Source: Nioella halotolerans (GTDB lineage Bacteria > Pseudomonadota > Alphaproteobacteria > Rhodobacterales > Rhodobacteraceae). Taken from it: a DNA stretch of 64,000 nucleotides. How positions within the stretch are numbered: the stretch's first letter is position 1; each line of letters begins with the position of its first letter. This document shows, in pieces, positions 19,409-27,443 of this stretch. The position numbers were made by a program, and so were the translations under genes. The notes beneath the pieces are model-generated. The model saw nothing but the letters and a program-made list of their open reading frames with translations. It was not told the origin of the DNA and did not search any database. The stretch covers positions 1 through 64,000 of the forward strand of contig QVQC01000062.1 of the NCBI GenBank assembly GCA_003428585.1. Direction: 5' to 3'.

Positions 19409-20551
19409 ATGTTTTTGTTGCGGACTGTTTCCGGTCTGGCGCTTGGCATGTGTCTTGCGCTACCCGCCCTGTCACAAACCGTCGCCGAGCTTGGCGGCCC
19501 GGCCGAATTGCCGCCCGGAGATTTCCGGGGGGAGCAATATGTCGATAGCCGGGGCTGCGTGTTCATCCGCGCGGGCTATGGCGGGCAGGAAACATGGGTG
19601 GCGCGCGTCAACCGCGACCGGCAGCCGCTATGTGGGTATGAACCCACCCTTGGCACGGGCGGCGGCGACACCGAGGTGGCCGCCGCACCGGAGCCGCGCC
19701 CGAGCCCGTCGCCCGAGCCGACACGGGAACCGGACGGCAATAGGGTCGAGGTCGTGATCGACAGGCCGGGGCCGGCAAGCCGCCCTGCGCCGTCCACGCC
19801 GAATGCGCCGCGCCCGACCGTCAGCACGGCAGCCGCGTCCCCGTCTCCATCCCCGGACGCGCGGCCCGCCCCGCAGCCGGAACGCCGCGTCGCCAGTTGC
19901 CAGGGCCTGCCTGCCGGCGCCGCGCAATACATGCAAGGCCACGATGTGCGCTGTGGGCCACAGGCCAACCACCCCTCTCCGGGGGCGCAGATCCGTCCCG
20001 CTGCTGCTGCGGCCGCAGCCGGACACCGCGAGCTGCAGTTGACGCCTGTCGTGATCCCCGAAGGCTACCGCCCGGCATGGGACGACGGACGCCTGAACGC
20101 CGCGCGGGGCCTGCCGAACGCGACGCCCCAAGGCGATGCCCAGATGGCCCGCTACTGGACCGAGACGGTTCCGCGTAGCACCGCCGAAATAGACCCGGCC
20201 GCTGATGGTGTGCCGGCGGGCCATTCCGCGGGTGGTGAGGTTGTGACGCGGTCATCCTCGACGCCCGATCTCGACCCCGCGCCGGCCCCCGAACCCGAAG
20301 CGCCGCGCGTGCAGGTGCCGCAAGGCCATCGCTATGTCGAGGTCGCCCGCTATTCCGAGCGGGGCAATGCCGATGCGGCACGCGCGCAATTGCAACGGCA
20401 GGGCGTGGCGACGCAGCTTGGCGGGGTGGCGCGCGGCGGCGCCTATGACAGTTACGTCGTGCTCGCTGGTCCCTTTGCCGATCCGCAAGCCTTGGCGCGC
20501 ACCCTCGTGCGGGCGCGGGGGCTTGGCTATAGCGGGGCCGTGACGCGGTAA
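19409..20551 (+). CDS. Secreted SPOR-domain protein with proline-rich linker
   Basis: 380 residues from ATG 19409. The signal peptide is MFLLRTVSGLALGMCLALPALSQ-like. A small conserved region around DSRGCVFIRAGYGGQETWVA follows, then about 150 residues of Pro/Ala/Ser/Glu-rich low complexity, a middle segment with TPVVIPEGYRPAWDDGRLN, and a C-terminal SPOR domain (about 305-380; RYVEVARYSERGNADAARAQ). SPOR domains bind denuded peptidoglycan at division sites, so a periplasmic cell-wall role is likely. A TTG three codons earlier is an alternative start. Confidence 0.8.
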   Translation: MFLLRTVSGLALGMCLALPALSQTVAELGGPAELPPGDFRGEQYVDSRGCVFIRAGYGGQETWVARVNRDRQPLCGYEPTLGTGGGDTEVAAAPEPRPSPSPEPTREPDGNRVEVVIDRPGPASRPAPSTPNAPRPTVSTAAASPSPSPDARPAPQPERRVASCQGLPAGAAQYMQGHDVRCGPQANHPSPGAQIRPAAAAAAAGHRELQLTPVVIPEGYRPAWDDGRLNAARGLPNATPQGDAQMARYWTETVPRSTAEIDPAADGVPAGHSAGGEVVTRSSSTPDLDPAPAPEPEAPRVQVPQGHRYVEVARYSERGNADAARAQLQRQGVATQLGGVARGGAYDSYVVLAGPFADPQALARTLVRARGLGYSGAVTR

Positions 20552-20560
20552 CGGCGCGGA

Positions 20561-21577
20561 TCAGCCGTCGCAGATTTGCTGCGCGGCGATCCATGTCTGG
20601 TCACTGACCAGCGGGGCGCGTAGCCGGCCGCGCATCGGGTCGCCTTCGATCAGGTCCAGCACGCTTTCGCCCGAGATGTCGAGGGCATAGGCATAGGGTT
20701 CCGAACTGATCCCGGCCCGCGCGAACCGGGCCAGCAGCACCTCTTCCCCGACGGCGTCCGGCGGGGTGGTCAGCAGCCGGGCGGCATGGTCGCGCAGGTG
20801 GTGTTCCTCGATATCGCCGGTGGTCAGCAGGCGGAAGGTGGCCATCAGGCCGGCCTCGTCCAGAAGGCGCAGGACGGGGTCTTGCCGGTCCCGCCGCACA
20901 TCCTCGGCCAGCAGGAATCCGGCCGTGATTTCAGGGGTTTCATGGTCCTCCACGATGGACCGGTGGGCCACGATGATATTGCCGGGCAGATGCGCCGTTC
21001 CTTGCGCGGTGGAGGGCAGGACGACGATCTGCGGCGCCCCGGACCCGAACACGGCCCGCGATACATCGCGCACCGCAGCGACGCCGGCGGGGTCGGTGCA
21101 GGGGCGGCCGGTGAGGGGAATCATCGTGGCCAGAAGGCGGCTGCCGATCTCGCTGCGGCTGGCCTCGGGCAGCATCGCGGCGGTTTGTCGGGTCAGGGCG
21201 CCGGGCAGCCAGAAGCCCGCCAGAAGCGCCACCGCCAGCGCCAGCGCCGTCCCGATCCAAAGCCGCAAGCGCCCGGGATGCGGGCGCCGCCGCTCGATCA
21301 CGCCGAGCACGCGGTCGAGCGCCGCGATCATGTCGGTATCGGCGATTTCCAGTTCCTCGTCGGCCTCGGCGTCGGGCGCGTAGAGCGCCGGATTATTCCC
21401 TGTATTCAAGCGATTGACTGCCGGAAGCGACCAGTGCGACAAGGCCGTTTCGGACATCGCCGAGATCGTCAGCGTGGCATCGCCGAGCGAGACCAGAACC
21501 TCGCGCCGCTGGCTGTCCGGGGTTTCCCGCCAGAGCCCGGTGCTTTCCAGTCGCTGGTATTCGCTAAGCGCGGTCAT
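20561..21577 (-). CDS. Membrane protein with a degenerate M48-peptidase-like region
   Basis: 338 residues. One membrane helix at about 104-127 (LWIGTALALAVALLAGFWLPG) separates a cytoplasmic N-terminus from an outside domain. In the outer domain, QIVVLPSTAQGTAHLPGNI and then VAHRSIVEDHETPEITAGFL align in pattern with M48 zinc peptidases, where a VxxGLL..l.s..ELaavLaHE run leads to HExxH. Here the HExxH position reads LLAEDV, so zinc ligands are missing. I infer a non-catalytic relative; the function is unknown. Divergent from the VWA gene. Confidence 0.6.
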   Translation of the reverse strand: MTALSEYQRLESTGLWRETPDSQRREVLVSLGDATLTISAMSETALSHWSLPAVNRLNTGNNPALYAPDAEADEELEIADTDMIAALDRVLGVIERRRPHPGRLRLWIGTALALAVALLAGFWLPGALTRQTAAMLPEASRSEIGSRLLATMIPLTGRPCTDPAGVAAVRDVSRAVFGSGAPQIVVLPSTAQGTAHLPGNIIVAHRSIVEDHETPEITAGFLLAEDVRRDRQDPVLRLLDEAGLMATFRLLTTGDIEEHHLRDHAARLLTTPPDAVGEEVLLARFARAGISSEPYAYALDISGESVLDLIEGDPMRGRLRAPLVSDQTWIAAQQICDG

Positions 21578-21872
21578 GCCCGATTTTTCGCCTCTTTTTG
21601 AACCCTAGGTTACTGGATGTCGGCGTGTTGCTCAACTCATGCCGCGCCCCGCGCCACGGTGAAAAACGGGGGGGTGCCGCCCGTGCACCCCCCGTGCACC
21701 CCCCGTACACCATCCGTGCAGACGCATTGCCCGCCGCGCGGCGGGGTGCAAACGCGCACCGGTGCCGGGGTCAAGTGTTGAAATCTGGCCGCGTGTTTCG
21801 CAGGCTGGCACCCGTGGGGTGGGTACGCCGCCCCATGTTTTCACCTATTGGCAGAAAAGGGCACCACATATC
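21578..21872. other. Gene-free divergent region with short GC repeats
   Basis: Nearly 300 bases between the M48-like gene and the VWA gene with no convincing reading frame. It contains the 11-bp-period repeat described separately, a G-run GGGGGGGG around 21668-21674, and an AAAGGG-like site before the VWA ATG. No clear promoter stood out. Confidence 0.6.
21683..21720. repeat. Four-copy 11-bp tandem repeat
   Basis: Units begin at about 21682, 21693, 21704 and 21715, with core CGTGCACCCCC (third copy CGTACACCATC). The period is one helical turn, so the copies face the same side of DNA. It lies about 155-190 bases before the VWA start. Confidence 0.85.
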
Positions 21873-23198
21873 ATGACATATCGTTCAAGATCACGCGCCG
21901 CGGTATTGGCCGCAACCTGTGCCATGGCCGCCGCAACCGTCGGCACGGCGCAGGAGGCGCCGCGCGCCATGCTGATCCTCGACGGCTCCGGCAGCATGTG
22001 GGGCCAGATCGACGGCACCCCGAAGATCGAGATCGCGCGCGATGCGATCAGCGACATGCTGGATGGCTGGCAGCCCGGCCGCCAGATCGGGCTTATGGCC
22101 TATGGCCACCGCGAGCAGGGCAATTGCACCGATATCGAGACCTTGTTGCCCCCGGCGCCGTTGGACCGGCCGGGCTTCGAGGCGATCCTCGACGGGATCA
22201 CGCCGCTGGGCCGCACCCCGTTGACGGAGGCCACGCGCCGGGCCGCCGAGGCGCTGGCCTTTACCGATGCGCCGGCGACCGTGATCCTTGTCAGCGACGG
22301 GCGCGAGACCTGCAACGCCGACCCTTGCGATGCGGCGGAGGTTCTGGAACGCACCGGCGCCGATTTCACCGCCCACGTGATCGGCTTCGACGTGGATGAC
22401 GCGGCGCAGGCCGACCTGTCCTGCCTTGCCGAGGCGACCGGCGGGATGTACCTGGCCGCGACCGATGCCGAGGAACTGACCGGCGCGCTGCAAGAGGTGA
22501 CCGAGGCCAAGCCGGAGCCGGTCGTGCCGCTGATCGAGGACCGTTTCGAACGCGCCGAGCTTGGCGAAAGCTGGGAGGTGATCACCCCCGATCCGGCCAA
22601 TTACATCCTTGACGGGGGCACGCTGCTGACCCTGACCACCGAACCGACCTATGTCGGGCAGGACAACCAGACCAACGTCTTCCGCTGGGCCGGGCAACCG
22701 ATGCCGGAGGGCGACTGGGACATGAGTATCGATTTCACGTCGGACTTCACCACGCGCCGTTCCACCATCGAGATGGGGATTTACGAGGACCCGGACAATT
22801 TCGTCACCGCCTCGCTTTTCGGCGATGGCAGTTCGAATGACCGGGTGGTCCTGCAGGTCAAATCCGTGGTGAACGGAGAGGCGAGCCGGTCGAACGTGAC
22901 CTTTGCAGACGATGCCTGTTGCCCGCGCGATTACGATATTGACGCGGTGCTGGCCAATATGTCGGAGAACGGCGGCACGCTGACCCTGCAACGGCGCGGG
23001 CGCGACTACATCGCCGAGATCGAGACCGATGGCTGGGTCGCGCGCGACGGGCAGGAGAACCCGCTGCGTACCGAGCCGCTGACCGTGCTGCGCGCGGGCG
23101 GCGACCCGGTGCTGTTCTCGGGCACGTTCGGGCGCGATTACGGCGACCTGCCGCAGACCGCGACGGCGTTCGACCGGTTCACCGTCGTGCCGCGCTGA
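21873..23198 (+). CDS. Secreted von Willebrand factor type A domain protein
   Basis: 441 residues. A signal peptide (residues 1 to about 27, ending TVGTAQ) is followed by a VWA domain with the MIDAS metal motif DGSGS at 37-41 and the later VSDGRETC. The domain is about residues 31-210. The C-terminal half, about 225-441, is beta-rich and resembles a jelly-roll/concanavalin-like fold (FRWAGQPMPEGDWDMSIDFT) but I cannot place it in a named family. Export and a metal-dependent binding role are likely. GG-rich ribosome site AAAAGGG is rather distant. Confidence 0.8.
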   Translation: MTYRSRSRAAVLAATCAMAAATVGTAQEAPRAMLILDGSGSMWGQIDGTPKIEIARDAISDMLDGWQPGRQIGLMAYGHREQGNCTDIETLLPPAPLDRPGFEAILDGITPLGRTPLTEATRRAAEALAFTDAPATVILVSDGRETCNADPCDAAEVLERTGADFTAHVIGFDVDDAAQADLSCLAEATGGMYLAATDAEELTGALQEVTEAKPEPVVPLIEDRFERAELGESWEVITPDPANYILDGGTLLTLTTEPTYVGQDNQTNVFRWAGQPMPEGDWDMSIDFTSDFTTRRSTIEMGIYEDPDNFVTASLFGDGSSNDRVVLQVKSVVNGEASRSNVTFADDACCPRDYDIDAVLANMSENGGTLTLQRRGRDYIAEIETDGWVARDGQENPLRTEPLTVLRAGGDPVLFSGTFGRDYGDLPQTATAFDRFTVVPR

Positions 23199-23236
23199 GA
23201 CCGGGCAGGGCGGGGCGCTGCCAGCGGCCCGCCCCG

Positions 23237-24829
23237 TCAGGCCGCGAAGCCGAAACTGTCGGGCCGGGCGTGGTCCCAATACTTGGCGAAGGCAGGGTGG
23301 GTGACCTCGCTCCGGCGCAACGCGCCCGGTTCCAGCCACAGGTACTGGCTGGCCGCGGAGCGCACCTCGCGGCTGCTGACGCGGATCATCAGGTGGTGCG
23401 GGGTGAAGTCCTGCGGGCTGCGCAGGCCGGAGGATTCCACCGCTTCCTTGAGGGCGATCATCGTGTTGCGGTGGAAATTGGCGACGCGCTTGTACTTGTT
23501 CTCGATCACCAGCGCCTTGTAGCGGCCGGGATCCTGCGTGGTGACCCCGGTGGGGCATTTGCCCGAATGGCAGACCTGCGCCTGGATGCAGCCGACCGCG
23601 AACATGAAGCCGCGCGCCATGTTGCAGCCATCGGCGCCGAGCGCGAACATGCGGCACAGGTCGAAGGCGCTGACCAGCTTGCCCGAGGCGATGAGCTTGA
23701 CCCGGTCGCGCAGCCCGATGCCGACCAGCGTGTTGTGCGCCAGCATCAGCCCCTCGCGGATCGGTGCGCCCTTGTGGTCGGCGAACTCCGCCGGGGCGGC
23801 CCCGGTGCCGCCCTCGGCGCCGTCGATGGTGATGAAATCGGGGGTGATGCCGGTGGCCTCGAACGCCTTGGCCATGGCGAAGAATTCCCACGGGTGGCCA
23901 ACGCAAAGCTTGATGCCGATGGGCTTGCCGCGCGCGAGGTCGCGCAGCCGGGCGATGAAGGCGCAAAGCCCCTCCGGCGTGGAAAATTCCGCGTGACCCG
24001 GTGGGCTGACGCAATCCTCGCCCACCGCGACGCCGCGCGCCTCGGCGATGGCTTCGGTCACCTTGGCGCCCGGCAGGATGCCGCCATGGCCGGGCTTGGC
24101 GCCTTGGGACAGCTTGATCTCGATCATCCTGACCTGCGGATCGGCGGCGGTTTCGGCGAATTTCGCCGGGTCGAAGGCGCCTTGCGGCGTGCGGCAGCCG
24201 AAATAGCCCGAGCCGACCTGCCAGATAAGATCGCCGCCATGCTTGCGGTGAAAGCGCGAGATCGAGCCTTCGCCGGTGGTGTGGGCGAAGCCGCCGAGTT
24301 TCGCGCCCCAGTTGAGCGACTCGATCGCGTTGGGCGACAGCGCGCCGTAGGACATGCCCGAGATGTTGAGCGGCGAGGCGGCGTAGGGCTGCGCGCAGTC
24401 CGGCCCGCCAATGGTCACGCGGAAATCGTGGCTGTCGAGATGCGTGGGGGCCATGGAATGGTTGATCCATTCATGCCCGATCTCGTTGACGTTGCGCAGG
24501 GTGCCGAAGGGGCGCAGCCCCTCGATCCCCTTGGCGCGGCGGTAGACAAGCGCACGCTGTTCGCGCGAATAGGGCGTTTCGTCGTGGTCGCTTTCAAGGA
24601 AATACTGGCGGATCTCGGGGCGGAAATGTTCGAACAGGAACCGCAGCCGCGCCGAGATCGGGTAGTTGCGCAGCACCGCGCGGCGGGTCTGGAGACGGTC
24701 ATGGAGCCCGATGGCGGCGATGACCCCGAACACCCCGGCGCCAAGACCGCCCCAGAGCGGGAACCAGACTGCAAGGGCCACGCTGGCAAGCGTGAGCGCG
24801 ACGAAAACGAACAGCGGAATGTAACGCAA
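23237..24829 (-). CDS. Membrane-anchored FMN-binding glutamate-synthase-family protein
   Basis: 530 residues. Two N-terminal hydrophobic segments (about 4-22 and 27-43) anchor it. The body is the central FMN/synthase domain of GltB: SGMSYGALSPNAIESLNWGA, GSGYFGCRTPQG, IDGAEGGTGAAP and the 3Fe-4S cysteine pattern CIQAQVCHSGKCPTG. It lacks the glutaminase domain, so it is not a full GltB; the exact reaction of these stand-alone proteins is unsettled. The start is TTG 24829 after GGGAGGAG. Confidence 0.88.
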   Translation of the reverse strand: MRYIPLFVFVALTLASVALAVWFPLWGGLGAGVFGVIAAIGLHDRLQTRRAVLRNYPISARLRFLFEHFRPEIRQYFLESDHDETPYSREQRALVYRRAKGIEGLRPFGTLRNVNEIGHEWINHSMAPTHLDSHDFRVTIGGPDCAQPYAASPLNISGMSYGALSPNAIESLNWGAKLGGFAHTTGEGSISRFHRKHGGDLIWQVGSGYFGCRTPQGAFDPAKFAETAADPQVRMIEIKLSQGAKPGHGGILPGAKVTEAIAEARGVAVGEDCVSPPGHAEFSTPEGLCAFIARLRDLARGKPIGIKLCVGHPWEFFAMAKAFEATGITPDFITIDGAEGGTGAAPAEFADHKGAPIREGLMLAHNTLVGIGLRDRVKLIASGKLVSAFDLCRMFALGADGCNMARGFMFAVGCIQAQVCHSGKCPTGVTTQDPGRYKALVIENKYKRVANFHRNTMIALKEAVESSGLRSPQDFTPHHLMIRVSSREVRSAASQYLWLEPGALRRSEVTHPAFAKYWDHARPDSFGFAA

Positions 24830-25037
24830 AAGCTCCTCCCCAGGATGCGACCGCCGCGCGGGGATGACGCCGCGGGCTGGCGACGGTCAGGGTTGCCGCT
24901 TTTTCCCGGCGGATCAAGCGTGGTCTTCACGCGGCGGCGGCCCGACGGCCTTGATACGGCGCATGGCGCACCGCCAAAGGTCCACTGCATCCCCCCGGCC
25001 TTCATGACCGTCGGCGCGGGGCGCAGGGGCGCGTTTG

Positions 25038-26669
25038 TCAGACCTCTGCCGCCAGCTTGCGCAGCTCGAATTTCTGGATCTTGCCGGTGGAGGTCTTGGG
25101 AAGCTCCTGGAACACCACATGCTTGGGGGTCTTGAACCCGGCAAGGCGCTGGCGGGAAAAGGCGATGATCTCCTCCTCGGTCGCCTCTGCGCCCGCTTTC
25201 AGTTCCACGAAGGCGCAGGGCACCTCGCCCCATTTCGGATCGGGCTTGGCGACCACGGCGCAAAGCATCACCGAGGGGTGGTGCATCAGCGCGCCCTCGA
25301 CCTCGACCGAGCTGACATTCTCGCCGCCCGAAATGATGATATCCTTGGCGCGGTCGGTGATCTGAACGTAGGTGTCGGGGTGCTGCACGGCGATGTCGCC
25401 GGAATGGAAATACCCGCCCTTGAAGGCCGCGGCCGTGGCGCGGGGGTTCTTGTAATAGCCCTTCATCACCGAATTGCCGCGGATCATGATCTCGCCGATG
25501 GTCTGGCCATCCATGGGCACCGGCGCCATGTCGTCATCCGTCACCACGATGGGTTCCATGTTGGGCAGGCCGACGCCTTGGCGGGCCTTGATCGCGGCGC
25601 GTTCCTCTTGCGTGAGGGTGCCCCAGTCTTCCTCTTTCCAGACGCATTCGGTGGCGTGGCCGTAGGTTTCGGTCAGGCCGTAGACCTGCGTGACGTTGAA
25701 CCCCATGGTCTCGATCGCGGCCAGCGTGGCGGCGGCGGGGGGGGCACCGGCGGTGAAGACCTCGACAGTATGATCGAAGGCGCGTCGGTCCTCGGGCACG
25801 GCATTCACGATGGCGTTCAGCACGATGGGCGCGCCGCCGAAATGGGTCACGCCCTCATCCGCGATGGCATCGTAGATCGCCTTGGCCGTCACGTCGCGGC
25901 AACAGACGAGGGTGCCGCCAAGCACCGGGGTCATCCAGCCATGGCACCATGTGTTGCAGTGAAAGAAGGGCACGATGGTCAGAAGACGGGGGTAGAGCGT
26001 CATGCGCCATGAAATCGGCGTGCCCATCGTCACGAGGTAGGCGCCGCGGTGGTGGTAGACGACGCCCTTGGGCCGACCCGTGGTGCCGGACGTGTAGTTC
26101 AGCGCGAGGCTTTCCCACTCGTCCTCTGGCCAGATCCATGCGAAACCGGGGTCGCCCTCGGCCAGCAGATCCTCGTAGGTCAGATGGCGGCCGGAGGCGG
26201 GGTGCCCGGCCTGGTCGTCCGGCACCTCGACGATGAGCGGCAGGTCCTCTGCCTCCATCTCTTTCAGCGCGGCCTCGACGGAGCCGAGGAACTGGGTATC
26301 GGCCAGCACCACCGCCGCCTCGCCATGGTCGAGGATGTAGCTGATCGTACCGATATCGAGCCGCGTGTTGATCGTGTTGAGCACCGCGCCGCAGGCGGGG
26401 ATGCCGAACAGCGCCTCGGCCTGCGCGGGGACATTGGGCATGACGGTGGCCACGACATCGCCGGGATGCACGCCGCGCGCGGCGAGGGCGGAGGCGAGGC
26501 GGCTGACCCGGGCGTGGTACTCGGCGTAGGTCTTGCGGAACGTGCCGTAGACCAGCGCCTCATGCTCGGGGAAAACCTGTGCCGCGCGGTTGAGATGGCT
26601 GAGCGGGGTCAGCGGAACATAATTGGCGGCACGTTTTTCCAGCCCGGTTTCGTCCTTCATCCAGCCCAT
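25038..26669 (-). CDS. Acyl-CoA synthetase (DmdB-like, AMP-dependent)
   Basis: 543 residues. It should activate a short- or medium-chain acid to the acyl-CoA. ANL-family motifs: YTSGTTGRPKGV, GLTETYGHATE, YFHSGDIA, SGGENVSSVEVE and the catalytic lysine in PKTSTGKIQK. The opening GWMKDETGLEKRAANYVPLT and overall length resemble the methylmercaptopropionyl-CoA ligases (DmdB) of marine Rhodobacteraceae, but related fatty-acid ligases share these features. GGAGG precedes the ATG. Neighbouring beta-oxidation genes support acyl activation. Confidence 0.85.
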   Translation of the reverse strand: MGWMKDETGLEKRAANYVPLTPLSHLNRAAQVFPEHEALVYGTFRKTYAEYHARVSRLASALAARGVHPGDVVATVMPNVPAQAEALFGIPACGAVLNTINTRLDIGTISYILDHGEAAVVLADTQFLGSVEAALKEMEAEDLPLIVEVPDDQAGHPASGRHLTYEDLLAEGDPGFAWIWPEDEWESLALNYTSGTTGRPKGVVYHHRGAYLVTMGTPISWRMTLYPRLLTIVPFFHCNTWCHGWMTPVLGGTLVCCRDVTAKAIYDAIADEGVTHFGGAPIVLNAIVNAVPEDRRAFDHTVEVFTAGAPPAAATLAAIETMGFNVTQVYGLTETYGHATECVWKEEDWGTLTQEERAAIKARQGVGLPNMEPIVVTDDDMAPVPMDGQTIGEIMIRGNSVMKGYYKNPRATAAAFKGGYFHSGDIAVQHPDTYVQITDRAKDIIISGGENVSSVEVEGALMHHPSVMLCAVVAKPDPKWGEVPCAFVELKAGAEATEEEIIAFSRQRLAGFKTPKHVVFQELPKTSTGKIQKFELRKLAAEV

Positions 26670-26785
26670 GCGATCCTCCGTCGTGGTGCCTTTTCATTTA
26701 TGTCGTGATGATTGCCACAGACGACGCAAAAGAAAAGGGGGTCCGCAAGCCCTTTCGGTCATGGGGACGGAAGTCTCCGCCCGCG

Positions 26786-27325
26786 TTACCACAGGTCTTC
26801 CCGGTCCAAGGCGCGCACGCAGGTCGAGGGCCCCCGAAGCGTCGGCATCGGCGCCCCGGTCAGGGATTGGGCGATCCAGCCCTGCGGCATGCTGAGCGGC
26901 AAGGGCGCGCGGGCCTGATCCTCGGTGATCGGATGAAAGCCGACCTGCGCGTAATAGGCCGGGTCGCCGTAGGTCATGACGATCTGGACCCCCTCGGCGC
27001 GCAGCGCGCCCAGCGCATGGGCGATCAGGGCGCACCCGATGCCGCGGCGCTGATGGTCCGTCGCCACCGCCATCGGCGAGAGCAGGACGGCGCGGTGCGG
27101 ATCGTCCGGGTAGGTCAGGCGGGTGAAGATCGCCGCGCCGAGGATTTCGCCGTCGGCCTCGGCGCAGAAAACGCGGATGTCGTCCGCCGGCGTCCGGGCC
27201 AGCAGGTCGTGCACCACGCTGCCGATCAGCCCGCCTTCATCCGCCCCTTCAGAGGCGGTGAAAGTGGCGGCGAAAAGGTCGATGAGCGCCTGTTCGCGCC
27301 CGGCACTGCCGGTGGTGACGATCAA
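26786..27325 (-). CDS. GNAT-family N-acetyltransferase
   Basis: 179 residues from TTG 27325, chosen because a perfect AGGAGG (27332-27337 on the minus strand) lies six bases ahead. The acetyl-CoA loop is in HQRRGIGCALIAHALGAL, preceded by the beta strand VLLSPMAV, and followed by VMTYGDPAYYAQVGF, the pattern of the YhbS-type GNATs. The substrate is unknown. It reads away from the acyl-CoA oxidation genes only by position; no functional link is evident. Confidence 0.85.
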   Translation of the reverse strand: MIVTTGSAGREQALIDLFAATFTASEGADEGGLIGSVVHDLLARTPADDIRVFCAEADGEILGAAIFTRLTYPDDPHRAVLLSPMAVATDHQRRGIGCALIAHALGALRAEGVQIVMTYGDPAYYAQVGFHPITEDQARAPLPLSMPQGWIAQSLTGAPMPTLRGPSTCVRALDREDLW

Positions 27326-27443
27326 GATCGGCCTCCTGTCCTTCGCAAGGTTTGCCGCCATCCGGGGATACATCGTGGCCGGCAGCTTCGACAGTGTCGC
27401 CCAAGCTGCCGGCCGCAAGGGCCGCCGCGATGAGGCGGCCGGG

